A stretch of 64,000 nucleotides of DNA from NCBI GenBank assembly GCA_009746045.1, contig RPFO01000240.1, positions 646,001-710,000 of the forward strand, given 5' to 3'. Under the pieces are notes generated by a model. It was not told the DNA's origin. It made no database searches and saw nothing but the letters and a program-made list of their open reading frames with translations. This document shows, in pieces, positions 1 to 8,290 of this stretch. The first letter of the stretch is position 1. Each line of letters starts with the position of its first letter. This stretch comes from Mesostigma viride. Taxonomy: Eukaryota > Streptophyta > Mesostigmatophyceae > Mesostigmatales > Mesostigmataceae. The position numbers were made by a program, and so were the translations under genes.

Positions 1-1
1 C

Positions 2-391
2 TTGCGTGAAGTTAAGAAACAGTTTTCTGCTTATCGTTTTCGCGACCTTCCTCTGGCTGCGGTTCGTACCCATCTCCTCCGTGTTGCTGATTTTATGTAT
101 GCTCCTGCTCCTGTCCGTACTAGGGTCCATAACCTTGTCCTCACCCCTGAAGAAGAAGAGGCATATGTAGAAGAATTAGATATTTGTGTTACAGATGTAT
201 CTGCATTGGATGTGTCTCACATCACGTGTTATCACTGTCATGAGGTGGGCCATCTTAAGAGGGAGCGCCCCAAGTTTCTTTCTGGAGCCCCCCTCATCCC
301 AATGCCCGCCCTCCGCGTACTCCTCAGCGGGCCTCTCCCCTTCGCCCACCCTCTGGTCGTTCCTCTTCTGCTCCTCAACCCTCTCGGTTAA
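2..391 (+). pseudogene. gag C-terminal fragment with damaged zinc knuckle (A1)
   Basis: C-terminal end of the gypsy Gag, which packages element RNA. The visible part has a basic helical stretch, an acidic EEEEAYVEE patch and one CCHC-type knuckle, CYHCHEVGHLKRERPK. The last zinc ligand is Arg instead of Cys, which would impair RNA binding. Downstream the frame runs into unrelated sequence and stops at 391, and 392-635 has no open gag-like frame, so a frameshift follows the knuckle. The matching stretch of Gypsy-B (46847-47606) has the same acidic patch and knuckle. The start lies outside the window. Confidence 0.75.
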
Positions 392-635
392 ATGCTGTAC
401 AGACAGGCTCCTTAGTGAATCCCCATTCTGATCAGGATGCCGTCCCCTCTCAATACCCGCGTGATTCTCCAGCAATGGCCTTCTCACCCGGGTTTCCTCC
501 AGGGTTCGTTCCCTTGGATGATGATGTAGGGGGGGAGGGAAAACAGTAGACCTGTCAGCAGGGGGTAGCCTGGTCAGGTCCTCAGCTAGTACCCCAAGCC
601 CTGAAAATTTTTGTTTACCTGTTTTTGTCACTACT

Positions 636-1469
636 GTGGATGCTGCATCCTCTGCACCCCTGCGTGTGCGTCCTTTGATGTTTCTAAATGGTGGCCTTAC
701 CGTTCCTACTACCGTGGTAGACCCTTTTCTGCGTCCTCATGATATCCTCAATGTTTCTGTCCTCGTAGATAGTGGGGCTGCCAGCTCCTTTGTAAGTGAG
801 GCCCTTGTTAGGAGACTAGGATTAGTATCTACCCCTCATGCCTCTCCAGTGACTGTACACTATGCTGATGGTCGCACCAGTCACTCTCCTGGGACTGTAT
901 CCTTACCACTCCTCATTCAGGGTCGCCAGATTAAATTGGTGGCGACCATAGGTCCTATAACGACTGCGGATATATTGTTGGGCTTAGATTGGCATCAAGA
1001 CCACAAAATCACTATTAATTATGACACTATGGTTATATGGTTCCCTGACAATTCTTATTGGGTGCCTGAACGACACTATAAGGTAGAAAATCTTTCCTTG
1101 GTGGATATTACTCCTCCGCCTCCTCCTCAGCCTCCTCCTAGGCGTAGTATATCTGATGTCATAATTACTAAAGATCAATTACGAGCAGAACTAAAGGAAA
1201 ATGGATATTTATTATGTATGTTCCTCCAATTGGAAATACAAGAAATACCTATTAATAATGTGGGAATAGATCCTGATAAACCCAATGCAATAGGAGTAGG
1301 GTTTGACAAAACGGAGTTAGCCCGCTACATGGCTGTTATTGATTCCTCTAAGGTCTTTGAAGAAAAGACCCCCTCATACCCTCCTCCGCGTCCTGTTTTG
1401 CATCGTGTTGTGATTAAAGATGGTGCTGTTCCTACGCACTCCCCTATGTATAGAATGGGCAGAGCTTAA
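636..1469 (+). pseudogene. gypsy protease plus linker to RT (A1)
   Basis: Retropepsin-type aspartic protease that matures Gag-Pol. The catalytic motif VDSGA is followed by SSFVSEALVRRLGL, and the second hallmark is ILLGLDWH, the flap and hydrophobic-Gly pattern of gypsy proteases. A Pro-rich hinge and the conserved pre-RT segment ending in SPMYRMG follow. Relative to A2 a few bases are lost at about 1459, so the frame stops at 1469 just as RT begins. The ATG at 636 is only the first Met after a stop. In an intact copy this would be read as part of Gag-Pol. Confidence 0.85.
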
Positions 1470-2423
1470 AGAATTAAAGCAGATTCTCGTAGACCTTTTA
1501 GAGGCAGGTTTAATAGAACCCAGCAATTCCCCATATTCCGCTGGTGTTTTGCTAGTTCCTAAGCCAAATGGCAAGTTCCGCCTGGTTACTGATTATCGTA
1601 AATTGAATGACATTACTGTAAAATCTAAATACCCCTTGCCTAGAATAGACGATATTTTTAATAAAGTTAAGGGTTCCTCCTGTTTCACTGTCCTTGATTG
1701 CGCGGATGGGTTTTGGCAGTTGCGGATAGCTCCGGAGGATTGCCACAAAACTGCCTTTGCCACTCCTTTCGGACACTACCAGTTTAGGGTTGCGGCAATG
1801 GGTTTATGCAATTCTCCCTCCTCCTTCCAGATCAGCTTATGAATGACATCCTCAGACCCGTCATGGGTACCTCACACCTACCTCAAGTCTCCTCTGACCT
1901 CAAAGATCCCACTTTTTCCTCGGTTCAAATCTCTGAACATGATCGTTCTTGCGCACAAGCTTACCTAGACGATATCCTTATTTATTCCCCTGACTTCGAA
2001 ACCCATCTCGTGGACCTCAAAAAGGTTCTAGATATTATGGCCGCTAATTCCTTGTGGGCTAGGCGAGCTAAAGTGCGGTCTGGTCGTAGTGTTCCCTTCC
2101 TCGGTCACGTCCTATCTGATAAAGGTGTTGCTACCGATCCTGATAAAACAAGGTCCATCCAGGATTGGCCAGTGCCTACGGATGTCAAAAGTGTACGCAG
2201 TTCCCTCGGTCTTGCCTCCTATTACCGACGTTTTATTCCTCGGTTCGCGACTATCGCGGCTCCTATTAACCACCTGCTGAAGAAGGATATTCCTTTTGTT
2301 TTGGGCCTTGAGTGCCAACAAGCTTTTACAACCCTCAAGTCTCTTTTACTCTCGCCTCCGGTCCTCGTCTTGCCCGATACCTCACGAGCATTTGTAGTAG
2401 CTACTGACGCTATAGTAAGGTAG
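1470..2423 (+). pseudogene. gypsy reverse transcriptase, frameshifted (A1)
   Basis: Reverse transcriptase that copies element RNA into DNA. It lies in two frames: 1470-1842 holds LVPKPNGKFRLVTDYRKLN, the FTVLDCADGFWQLRI palm motif and FATPFGHYQFRVAAMGLCNSP; 1843-2423 holds the catalytic AYLDDILIYS box, FLGHVLS and the thumb leading to RNase H. The break is at about 1835, where the sequence departs from A2 next to the conserved SFQMLMN. A second break at about 2415 is a two-base gain relative to A2. All core RT motifs are recognisable, so the identification is secure although the gene is inactive. Confidence 0.93.
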
Positions 2424-3415
2424 CCATTGGGGGTGTTCTCCTCCAAGACCAGGGTCATGGTTTGCAACCCATCGAATACATCTCTAGGACTATGTTACCT
2501 GCTGAACGCAACTACCCAGTTCATCAACAAGAGTTATTAGCTGTGGTATATTGCTGTCACTCTTGGCAACATTTCCTCAAAGGGGCCCAGTTCGATGTCT
2601 GTATCTGCGAACCTTGTGATGCTGACCCTTACCGGTTGATTATTCAAACCGACCATCGTCCTCTGATTCACCTCCTGTCACAACCTAACCTCACTCCTCG
2701 GCAAGCGCGGTGGATGGAATTCCTTGCGCAATTCGCCCCATTTAAATTGCAATACGTCAAGGGCGTAGATAATATAGTCCCTGATGCTTTATCCCGACGT
2801 CCTGACTATTCCTTTTTCGAGGATCTAGATGTCCTCACTACCACCCTCGTTCCTACTCCTCTTGGTGTTTTCCCCTATGGTGACGTCCCTGATGACGGGC
2901 AGTATACCTACCTTTCCCATACCTCTGTCCGTTTTCCCGATCTCCTCTCCCATGTAGGCCTTTCTCTGCGGTGTGAGGGCACACCTGTCACCTTGGGGGA
3001 GGGGGAGGATACTAATAAAATTATTTCTTGTCCCCTAAGTCATGTGTCCACTAGGGCTGGGAAGTCGTATGGTAATGTTGTTCCTTCTGGTCCACCCCTC
3101 CTTTTCGGTAAAGCTGTGGGTGACTTGTTCAAACCCTCTGTAGATACCTCGGTAGCCAATCCTACCTCGGATTTAGAGCGTCTCATCAGTAGATTTACGG
3201 CCACTGAGCCGGAAGCCTTGACCGCAATCTCCTCACACCCTCAAAAATTTGGGAAGTACCCGTGCAAGTTTGTGGGTGGCTTCTTGTATGTGCTGTTAAA
3301 GGATGATCCTCCGCAATGGCGTTTGTATGTTCCTCCGATTTGCCGCTCCTCCTTGTTGTTTGAGTTACATGATCTAGCTGCTCACCAGGGCGGGAAGCGT
3401 GTGCGGGATTTGCCT
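2424..3415 (+). pseudogene. gypsy RNase H and severed integrase N-terminus (A1)
   Basis: RNase H removes RNA from the RNA-DNA hybrid. Visible motifs are IEYISRTMLPAERNYPVHQQELLAVVY, QTDHRPLIHLL and NIVPDALSRRPDY. A linker follows, then the start of the integrase zinc domain (ELHDLAAHQGG), after which the sequence jumps at about 3412 to the ORF3 start. In A2 the same position continues through the whole integrase (27950-29241). A1 has therefore lost the integrase core, C-terminal and chromodomain-like parts through an internal deletion. Confidence 0.9.
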
Positions 3416-3417
3416 TC

Positions 3418-5667
3418 ATGGCGACGCTTATTCCTCTCGAGGAGCGCCTGGCTGCTCCTCCGTCTCCAGATCCTCAGTTATTCCACGAGGTGCTCCCAGG
3501 CCGATGGGTCTCGCGGAGCTGCTTCCCGGGCGGCCGCGTGCATGCGGCCCTGACGCCTGACCGAGCGGCCTTAGTCCGGACAGCGCTGTGCGGTATTTCG
3601 TGGCATGCCTCTGACCCTCTGGGCCAACATCTAGCTGTGCATAGCTTCGATGACGCTGGCCGTTGTGTCCTCGGGTGTGGCTCACGCTGTCCTGCGCTTG
3701 CACAGATAGAGGCCGTGCTGCAGGGCCCGCGCATTTTTTCATACCTATCGACTCCGGATGGGCGTGCGCGCATTAGGGATATTTTTCCCTGGCTTCCGGC
3801 TGAGGGGGATGCGGAGCTCGATGAGTTCCCTTATGACCTCGTGAGGGCTGTTGAATTCATGGAGCGTGAAGATGAGGCAACCTCAGCTCCACCAGCCGTG
3901 GCTGCAGAGGTTCTAGCTTCCATGCCCCTCACGGATCTTCCTCCGGACCTCGGGCGGCCGGGTTCCTCTGGTCCAGGGTCGTCGGTGACGGTCTCCTCGG
4001 TTGCAGAGTCTCTTCCTCCGCCTGTTGACCCTGCTGTCGCCAGTCTCTCGACCGTCGTCGTGGAGATGCAAGCGCAATTCCAGGCGTTGTTGTCGGCATT
4101 CACTGCATTCACCGCGGCACCTCCGTCTGCGGTTCCCGCTCAGCCAGCCGTCGAGCCTCCGTCCGTGGTGTCCTCCGTCGCGCCTGTTCGACCGGCTGTC
4201 GGACCTGTGTCCGTGGCGTCCTCCGTTGCCCCTGTTCAACCGGTCGCCCACCTTCCGCCAGTGGAGCCCTCCGTCACACCTGTCCAGCCGGTCGCTGTCG
4301 CTCCGTCTGTGGAGCCCTCCGTCACGCCTGTTCAGCCGGCGGCTGTCGCTCCGTCTGTGGAGCCCTCCGTCACGCCTGTTCAGCCGGCCGCTGTCGCTCT
4401 GTCCGTGGCGGCCGCCGCCGCGCCTGCTCAGCCGACCGAGCCTCAGCGTCATCCAGATTTGGGCAAGGCGTCGACGGGCAAGTGGGTGTTTGACACTACC
4501 GAGGATGCGTATGATTCGGCCATGGGTGATTGGACCTCCGCCCGACCGGCCACAACGTTTTCCCCTGTCGCCACTTCCGCCGCCACCGCCTCTTCTGTCG
4601 CGCCCGCCTCCGCCGTCGTCCACCGACCGCGCGTTGCTCCTGTTGCGGCGTCCTCGGCTTCGGTCACGCGTGTCAGCGAGGTAGAGTTCCGGCATGTCAG
4701 GGCGGTAGAACTGCTCAGTGTGTTGTCCGCCGCGGACCGTGAGCGTTTTCCGACAGTGGCCCATCTAGATCCGCAGGTGTCCGATGTTGCGGTCGCTGGA
4801 CTGGCCATGTCCGCCGCCCTCTGTCGGGCTGTGGCTCTCCCTCGTGTGGCCAGTGTAGTTACCAACACGGTGTCATCGTCTCAGTTTTGCTACGCATCCT
4901 CGTTACCTCAGGAGATGAACCTCCCACTAGAGACGGATAGGCCTCCGTTTAATATGGTGGTGCTGGCCGATCCGTTGTTTGATGATGAGGTGCAGGCGCA
5001 GAGGGTCATATATCGTTGGGCGCGTGCTGCTAACGATCCTTGCTATACCTATGGTGATGTCCAGTGGGCGTATCCTCAGCCCCTGTGGATCATGCCCTCG
5101 GATGCCATGTACTTCAGTTGTCCTGTCCCTGCGGGTGCTCTCTACTCCCTGCGCATCCAGCCGGGCCTGCAGTGGGATGCTTGTCGCCCTGCGCCCCTTC
5201 CGGGTCAGGGGCTGGATGAGCCTGGGTTCCAGCCTCCGCGTACGACGGGTACCCACCTGTCGACTTACGGCTCCCGTCAGTGCTTGCGCCGCTGGCAGGG
5301 TCGTGAGATTCGGCATGTGCGTCTGTGGCCCGGCAACGTGGAACGTTTCCTGGATTTGTTTTTCACCTCTGTTGCTCGTGGTGAGCTGGTCTTCCATCGG
5401 TTCCTCCTGCGCGCCCTCCTTCTGCTGTCGGCAGAGCCCTTCGTGCGACAGTTTCAGTGTGGGTTCCTTGACTGGGCCCGTGGACAGGTGGTTCTGACAC
5501 AGCATCGTTACTACTGGGCTTTCCTCGGCATGTATCCTGATGGCGTCTGGGAGGATGTGTTCCTCCATGTAGACAGGCATGATAACCCTGCTGATGTTGC
5601 TCATCACCGGGCGTACCTGGATGTGCTTTTGGCCACCCGTGGTACTTTTCAGGCTACTGGTGTGTAG
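3418..5667 (+). CDS. ORF3, extra gypsy protein of unknown function (A1)
   Basis: A 749-residue open frame downstream of pol and upstream of the 3' LTR; I do not recognise the family. Three parts are visible. Residues 1-160 contain PGRWVSRS (about 27-34) and three Cys spaced C-x3-C-x3-C (83, 87, 91), then IFSYLST and FPWLPAEGDA. Residues about 160-430 are a Pro/Ala/Val-rich spacer with tandem repeats. Residues about 430-749 form a folded-looking region with ETDRPP, PLPGQGLD, EIRHVRLWP and FLDWARGQVVLTQHRYYWAF. No signal peptide or clear membrane anchor is seen, so it does not look like an envelope protein. Copies occur at 18012-18308, 29318-30042 plus 50967-52577 and, more diverged, at 30848-33472 in Gypsy-B. 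The start is chosen because the N-terminus aligns with the A2 copy. Confidence 0.8.
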   Translation: MATLIPLEERLAAPPSPDPQLFHEVLPGRWVSRSCFPGGRVHAALTPDRAALVRTALCGISWHASDPLGQHLAVHSFDDAGRCVLGCGSRCPALAQIEAVLQGPRIFSYLSTPDGRARIRDIFPWLPAEGDAELDEFPYDLVRAVEFMEREDEATSAPPAVAAEVLASMPLTDLPPDLGRPGSSGPGSSVTVSSVAESLPPPVDPAVASLSTVVVEMQAQFQALLSAFTAFTAAPPSAVPAQPAVEPPSVVSSVAPVRPAVGPVSVASSVAPVQPVAHLPPVEPSVTPVQPVAVAPSVEPSVTPVQPAAVAPSVEPSVTPVQPAAVALSVAAAAAPAQPTEPQRHPDLGKASTGKWVFDTTEDAYDSAMGDWTSARPATTFSPVATSAATASSVAPASAVVHRPRVAPVAASSASVTRVSEVEFRHVRAVELLSVLSAADRERFPTVAHLDPQVSDVAVAGLAMSAALCRAVALPRVASVVTNTVSSSQFCYASSLPQEMNLPLETDRPPFNMVVLADPLFDDEVQAQRVIYRWARAANDPCYTYGDVQWAYPQPLWIMPSDAMYFSCPVPAGALYSLRIQPGLQWDACRPAPLPGQGLDEPGFQPPRTTGTHLSTYGSRQCLRRWQGREIRHVRLWPGNVERFLDLFFTSVARGELVFHRFLLRALLLLSAEPFVRQFQCGFLDWARGQVVLTQHRYYWAFLGMYPDGVWEDVFLHVDRHDNPADVAHHRAYLDVLLATRGTFQATGV
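4138..4420 (+). repeat. tandem repeat in the ORF3 spacer
   Basis: Degenerate, then nearly exact, repetition of a 48-bp unit encoding the pattern PSVEPSVTPVQPAAVA. The last two to three units (about 4265-4415) are almost identical; earlier ones are eroded. The unit length is a multiple of three, so copy number can change without breaking the frame. Confidence 0.8.
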
Positions 5668-6039
5668 ACAGAGGGCTCTAGGCCCGACCTGAGGGTGTTG
5701 TCCCTCCGGTATATAGAGTCGCCCTCAGATTCTGGCCAGTTGATTGGTCGTTCTTGGTCCTTGGTACTGATTTGTTTACTCTGTGTGTCCTGCCCAGTGC
5801 CGTCCCCCCCCGGCAAGGACTCTGTTCCAGGCAGTTAGGGGAACCTCCCACCAGGCTTGGTGCTGGCTAACCCTACACCACCCGGCGTGGTGGTGAAACC
5901 GAGTTAACATGTTGGTGCTTTGTACCTTGGATGGCCTGTCGATTGTGTTAGGCTTTGTTGGGTGCTTTAGATCCTCCTTCTCCTTTGGTTTCATCCGTGT
6001 ACGTAGGGCGAGGGCTCCCTACCTTTGTGGGGGGGAAGG
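5668..6039 (+). other. 3' untranslated region and polypurine tract of A1
   Basis: Non-coding stretch between the ORF3 stop and the 3' LTR. It is conserved in the copies at 18309-18674 and 52578-52945 (shared GTATATAGAGTCGCCCTCA and other blocks). The last 13 or so bases before the LTR form a G-run, the expected polypurine tract priming plus-strand synthesis. Confidence 0.75.
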
Positions 6040-6612
6040 TGTTACGTCGCGTAACTTTTGTTGTTGTTACGGACGTAAATTAGGTCCTTTGTGCCTCAGC
6101 CATTTCGAGACAGTCCGTTGACTTTCTTAAGCTTACGTGTAGTTAGGACCTTTTTGGCCGGTTGGTACCGGGCCTTGTGACGTGGCAATCGTACAGTATG
6201 GTGGCTTGGTGCAGTCGCGCCGCGCTGCGTACTTTAGTAGTGGTCCTTTATCCTCCGTTTGAACCTTGTGGACATGCGTTGGTCCTGTAGGCGAGGGTCG
6301 GTGTCGGCCCGAGCATACACGCATGTCGGCGATCATTTATGCAGCGGTTGTCCTTCGTGAATCGCACTCGGCGTGTATTATGGAATTGTAATACATCGTT
6401 TTGGGTCGTGAATTTACCAGTGTTTACTTCGTAGTGTCCCGGCATTATTTGGTATATGGCGTACAGTAACCGCATGTATCGGAATGCATTGAGAGCAGAG
6501 TCGTCGCGTCCTAGGTCTTATAGCCAATACAGCTCCTCATCGCTAGGTACCCTCACTAGTTTAGGTAAGGTTAGGCGCGGGGTTTGGGATCGAGTAGAGC
6601 CTGGGCGTAACA
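6040..6612 (+). repeat. 3' LTR of gypsy A1
   Basis: 573 bp bounded by TGTTACGTC and GGGCGTAACA, an inverted TGTTACG/CGTAACA end, directly after the polypurine tract. It is clearly the same LTR as 18675-19228 and 52946-53498 at both ends, though diverged in the middle. The partner 5' LTR lies outside the window, so no target duplication can be scored. Confidence 0.88.
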
Positions 6613-6654
6613 CTTGAGTGGGATCGCCAGAGTGGGAGCGAGCCCCGGATCCCA

Positions 6655-6867
6655 GTGGAGAAATCTGCAGACGGGCGACCTGTTAGCAGAGTGCTAGGGC
6701 CCTACGCCGACGGGGAGGACGCCGCTGGCAGCGACGAGGAGCGGCCAGAGACGCCCATCGCAGCCACTGCTCAAGAACGAGAGCTGGAGGCAGCGAACCA
6801 AGCAGGTGCTGAGTCAGTAGCTGCCAGGACGGTGCCCACGGCATCTTCCAGCGACGCCACTGCTTGA
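6655..6867 (+). CDS. small leader ORF before copia-1 gag, hypothetical
   Basis: A 70-residue frame, acidic and Ala/Glu-rich (EDAAGSDEERPETPIAA), between the A1 LTR and the copia-1 gag start. I recognise no domain. Its composition resembles the disordered N-terminus of the following gag, so it could be an upstream ORF, a displaced piece of gag, or chance. Weak call. Confidence 0.25.
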   Translation: MEKSADGRPVSRVLGPYADGEDAAGSDEERPETPIAATAQERELEAANQAGAESVAARTVPTASSSDATA

Positions 6868-6920
6868 GTCAGTTCTTCCTTTTTCCTTCACCTTTATTGT
6901 TGTGTCCCCACTTGTATATA

Positions 6921-8283
6921 ATGCCTCGTGGCAAACCGGGCGACGGCGACAAGGGTGAGGCGGAGGCACCGGCTGGCGACAACCAGGAGCCTCGGAAGGA
7001 CAAGGAGCCGCTGGTGGGAGAAGCGATCCCAGCCAGCGACGGCGATGGGGGGGGGGAAGCGACCAGGCAGCAAGAGGCGGCATGAAGACTCGGTGGAGGA
7101 GGCGCGCAAGGTGCGGGCGACAGGGCCATCTGATGCAATAACGGTGGCGAATGGGCAACCAGCCGTGGAGAAGCGTAAGAGGGACACCTCCGCTGACGGC
7201 AATGGTAAGAGGCTTCATGTGGATGTGCCCTCCCCTGTGCCTGCTGGACCAAGTGGTGTTGTTGTTGTGACACCCGCTGTGGTGGAACCAGTAAAGGCGC
7301 TGCCAGGGTCGAGGCCTCACATGAGTGCAGTCACTCTCATGAATGGACAAAAGCCTCTTAACCCGCCACTAGCACAGGAAGCTTTGGACAAGTGGCTAGA
7401 GGACATGGAGCTTGTTGTATTCTCCGTGGACCCCACTGTCAACCTAGTGCAAGTGTTTCACTCATCCACGTGCAACAGGGACTCAGCAGAGCGTGTCAGG
7501 GAAAAGGCTAGGACTGGTGTCAAGGATAAGCAAACCTGGGCACAGTTCCTGGATGGGTTGAGGGAGGAGTTCTCTGACAAGGTTCTCAACCTCACCAACT
7601 ATTATAAACATCAGTATGACACCTTTGAGATAGTGGGTCCTGTGGCAGAGGAATGGGCTAGGCTCAACCGTATCAGGGACAAGGGGGCCAAGTATGGCTT
7701 CCTGGTCACAGATAGGGCCTTGGCAGACTATTTCCTGGACCGTATGGGTCTGAGTGTTGATGGTAGGAACGGTGCCCGCATGTTTCTTAACCAGACTGAT
7801 GGCTCCTTGCGTGCTCTGGAGCTTGTAATCCTCAGCATAAGGAAGCCAGATCCTGCCTGCAAGGCTATCCAGTCCCATGGCAGCAATGCCACCTCCGCTG
7901 TGCAGGGCCAAGGTGATGCCCCCGGGTACCCAGCCCGTGATGGGGCAAGGCCTAACAATTAGCGTAAGCGCTTCAGGCGCCAGAGGCAGGGGGCTCAGGG
8001 TGGCAAGGGTGCAGGTTCCCAAGGAGGGGTTGGGAGCCAGCAAGCTGGTGGTCAGCAGGGTAAAGGTGGCCAAGGGCAAGGCAAGGGCCAAGCTCAAGGC
8101 AACCAGGGCAAGCAGGGTGGGCAGTCTCAGGGAGGCCACGGGAAGCCTGGCAAGGGTGGGGCTGGGTCTGGGAAGAAGGGTGGAGCGTGTTTTGTGTGTG
8201 GCAAGGAAGGTCACTGGCGACGTGAGTGCCCTGACAAGAAGGCCAAGCCTGCTGGGGCAGGGGGCCAGCCTGGGCAGCAGTGA
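6921..8283 (+). pseudogene. copia-1 gag with zinc knuckle
   Basis: Capsid/nucleocapsid protein of a copia-like element. It starts MPRGKPGDGDKGEAEAPAG with a charged disordered N-terminus. A run of ten G at 7047-7056 shifts the frame, and from there one frame holds the capsid-like region (QEALDKWLEDMELVVFSVD, KQTWAQFLDGLREEF). A TAG at 7960-7962 interrupts the same frame, which then continues through a Gly/Gln/Lys-rich stretch to the CCHC knuckle CFVCGKEGHWRRECPDKK near 8190-8240. It ends at TGA 8281-8283, and pol follows in the same frame. The TAG looks like a lesion; the TGA may be a programmed stop. Confidence 0.75.
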
Positions 8284-8290
8284 CTAGCTA
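8275..8290 (+). promoter_or_regulatory. candidate stop-codon readthrough site, gag to pol
   Basis: Gag ends ...CAG CAG TGA CTA GCT and the pol frame continues with no other stop. UGA followed by CUAG is the best-known eukaryotic leaky-stop context. Gag and pol share a frame and abut, the arrangement expected when readthrough makes Gag-Pol. Function is inferred from context only. Confidence 0.5.

Larger units (their letters stand above)
1..6612 (+). mobile_element. Ty3/gypsy element A1, 3' portion, defective
   Basis: Long terminal repeat retrotransposon in the order gag end, protease, RT, RNase H, start of integrase, ORF3, polypurine tract, 3' LTR; the 5' part lies outside the window. Its proteins match those of element A2 (19229-30042 and 50967-52577) domain by domain, so both belong to one family. 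The pol region carries at least four frameshifts and about 1.3 kb of integrase is missing, so the copy is dead for pol, although ORF3 is open. Gypsy identity rests on the RT-RNase H-integrase order, the YLDD box and the DSGA protease motif. Confidence 0.93.

Noticed and set aside
3913-4764. 283-aa minus-strand ORF, Arg/Gly-rich
   Set aside because: Antisense shadow of the ORF3 Pro/Ala spacer; no conserved motif.
7483-8214. 243-aa minus-strand ORF
   Set aside because: Antisense of copia-1 gag; low-complexity Leu/Ala/Thr composition mirrors the Gly/Gln/Lys-rich nucleocapsid.
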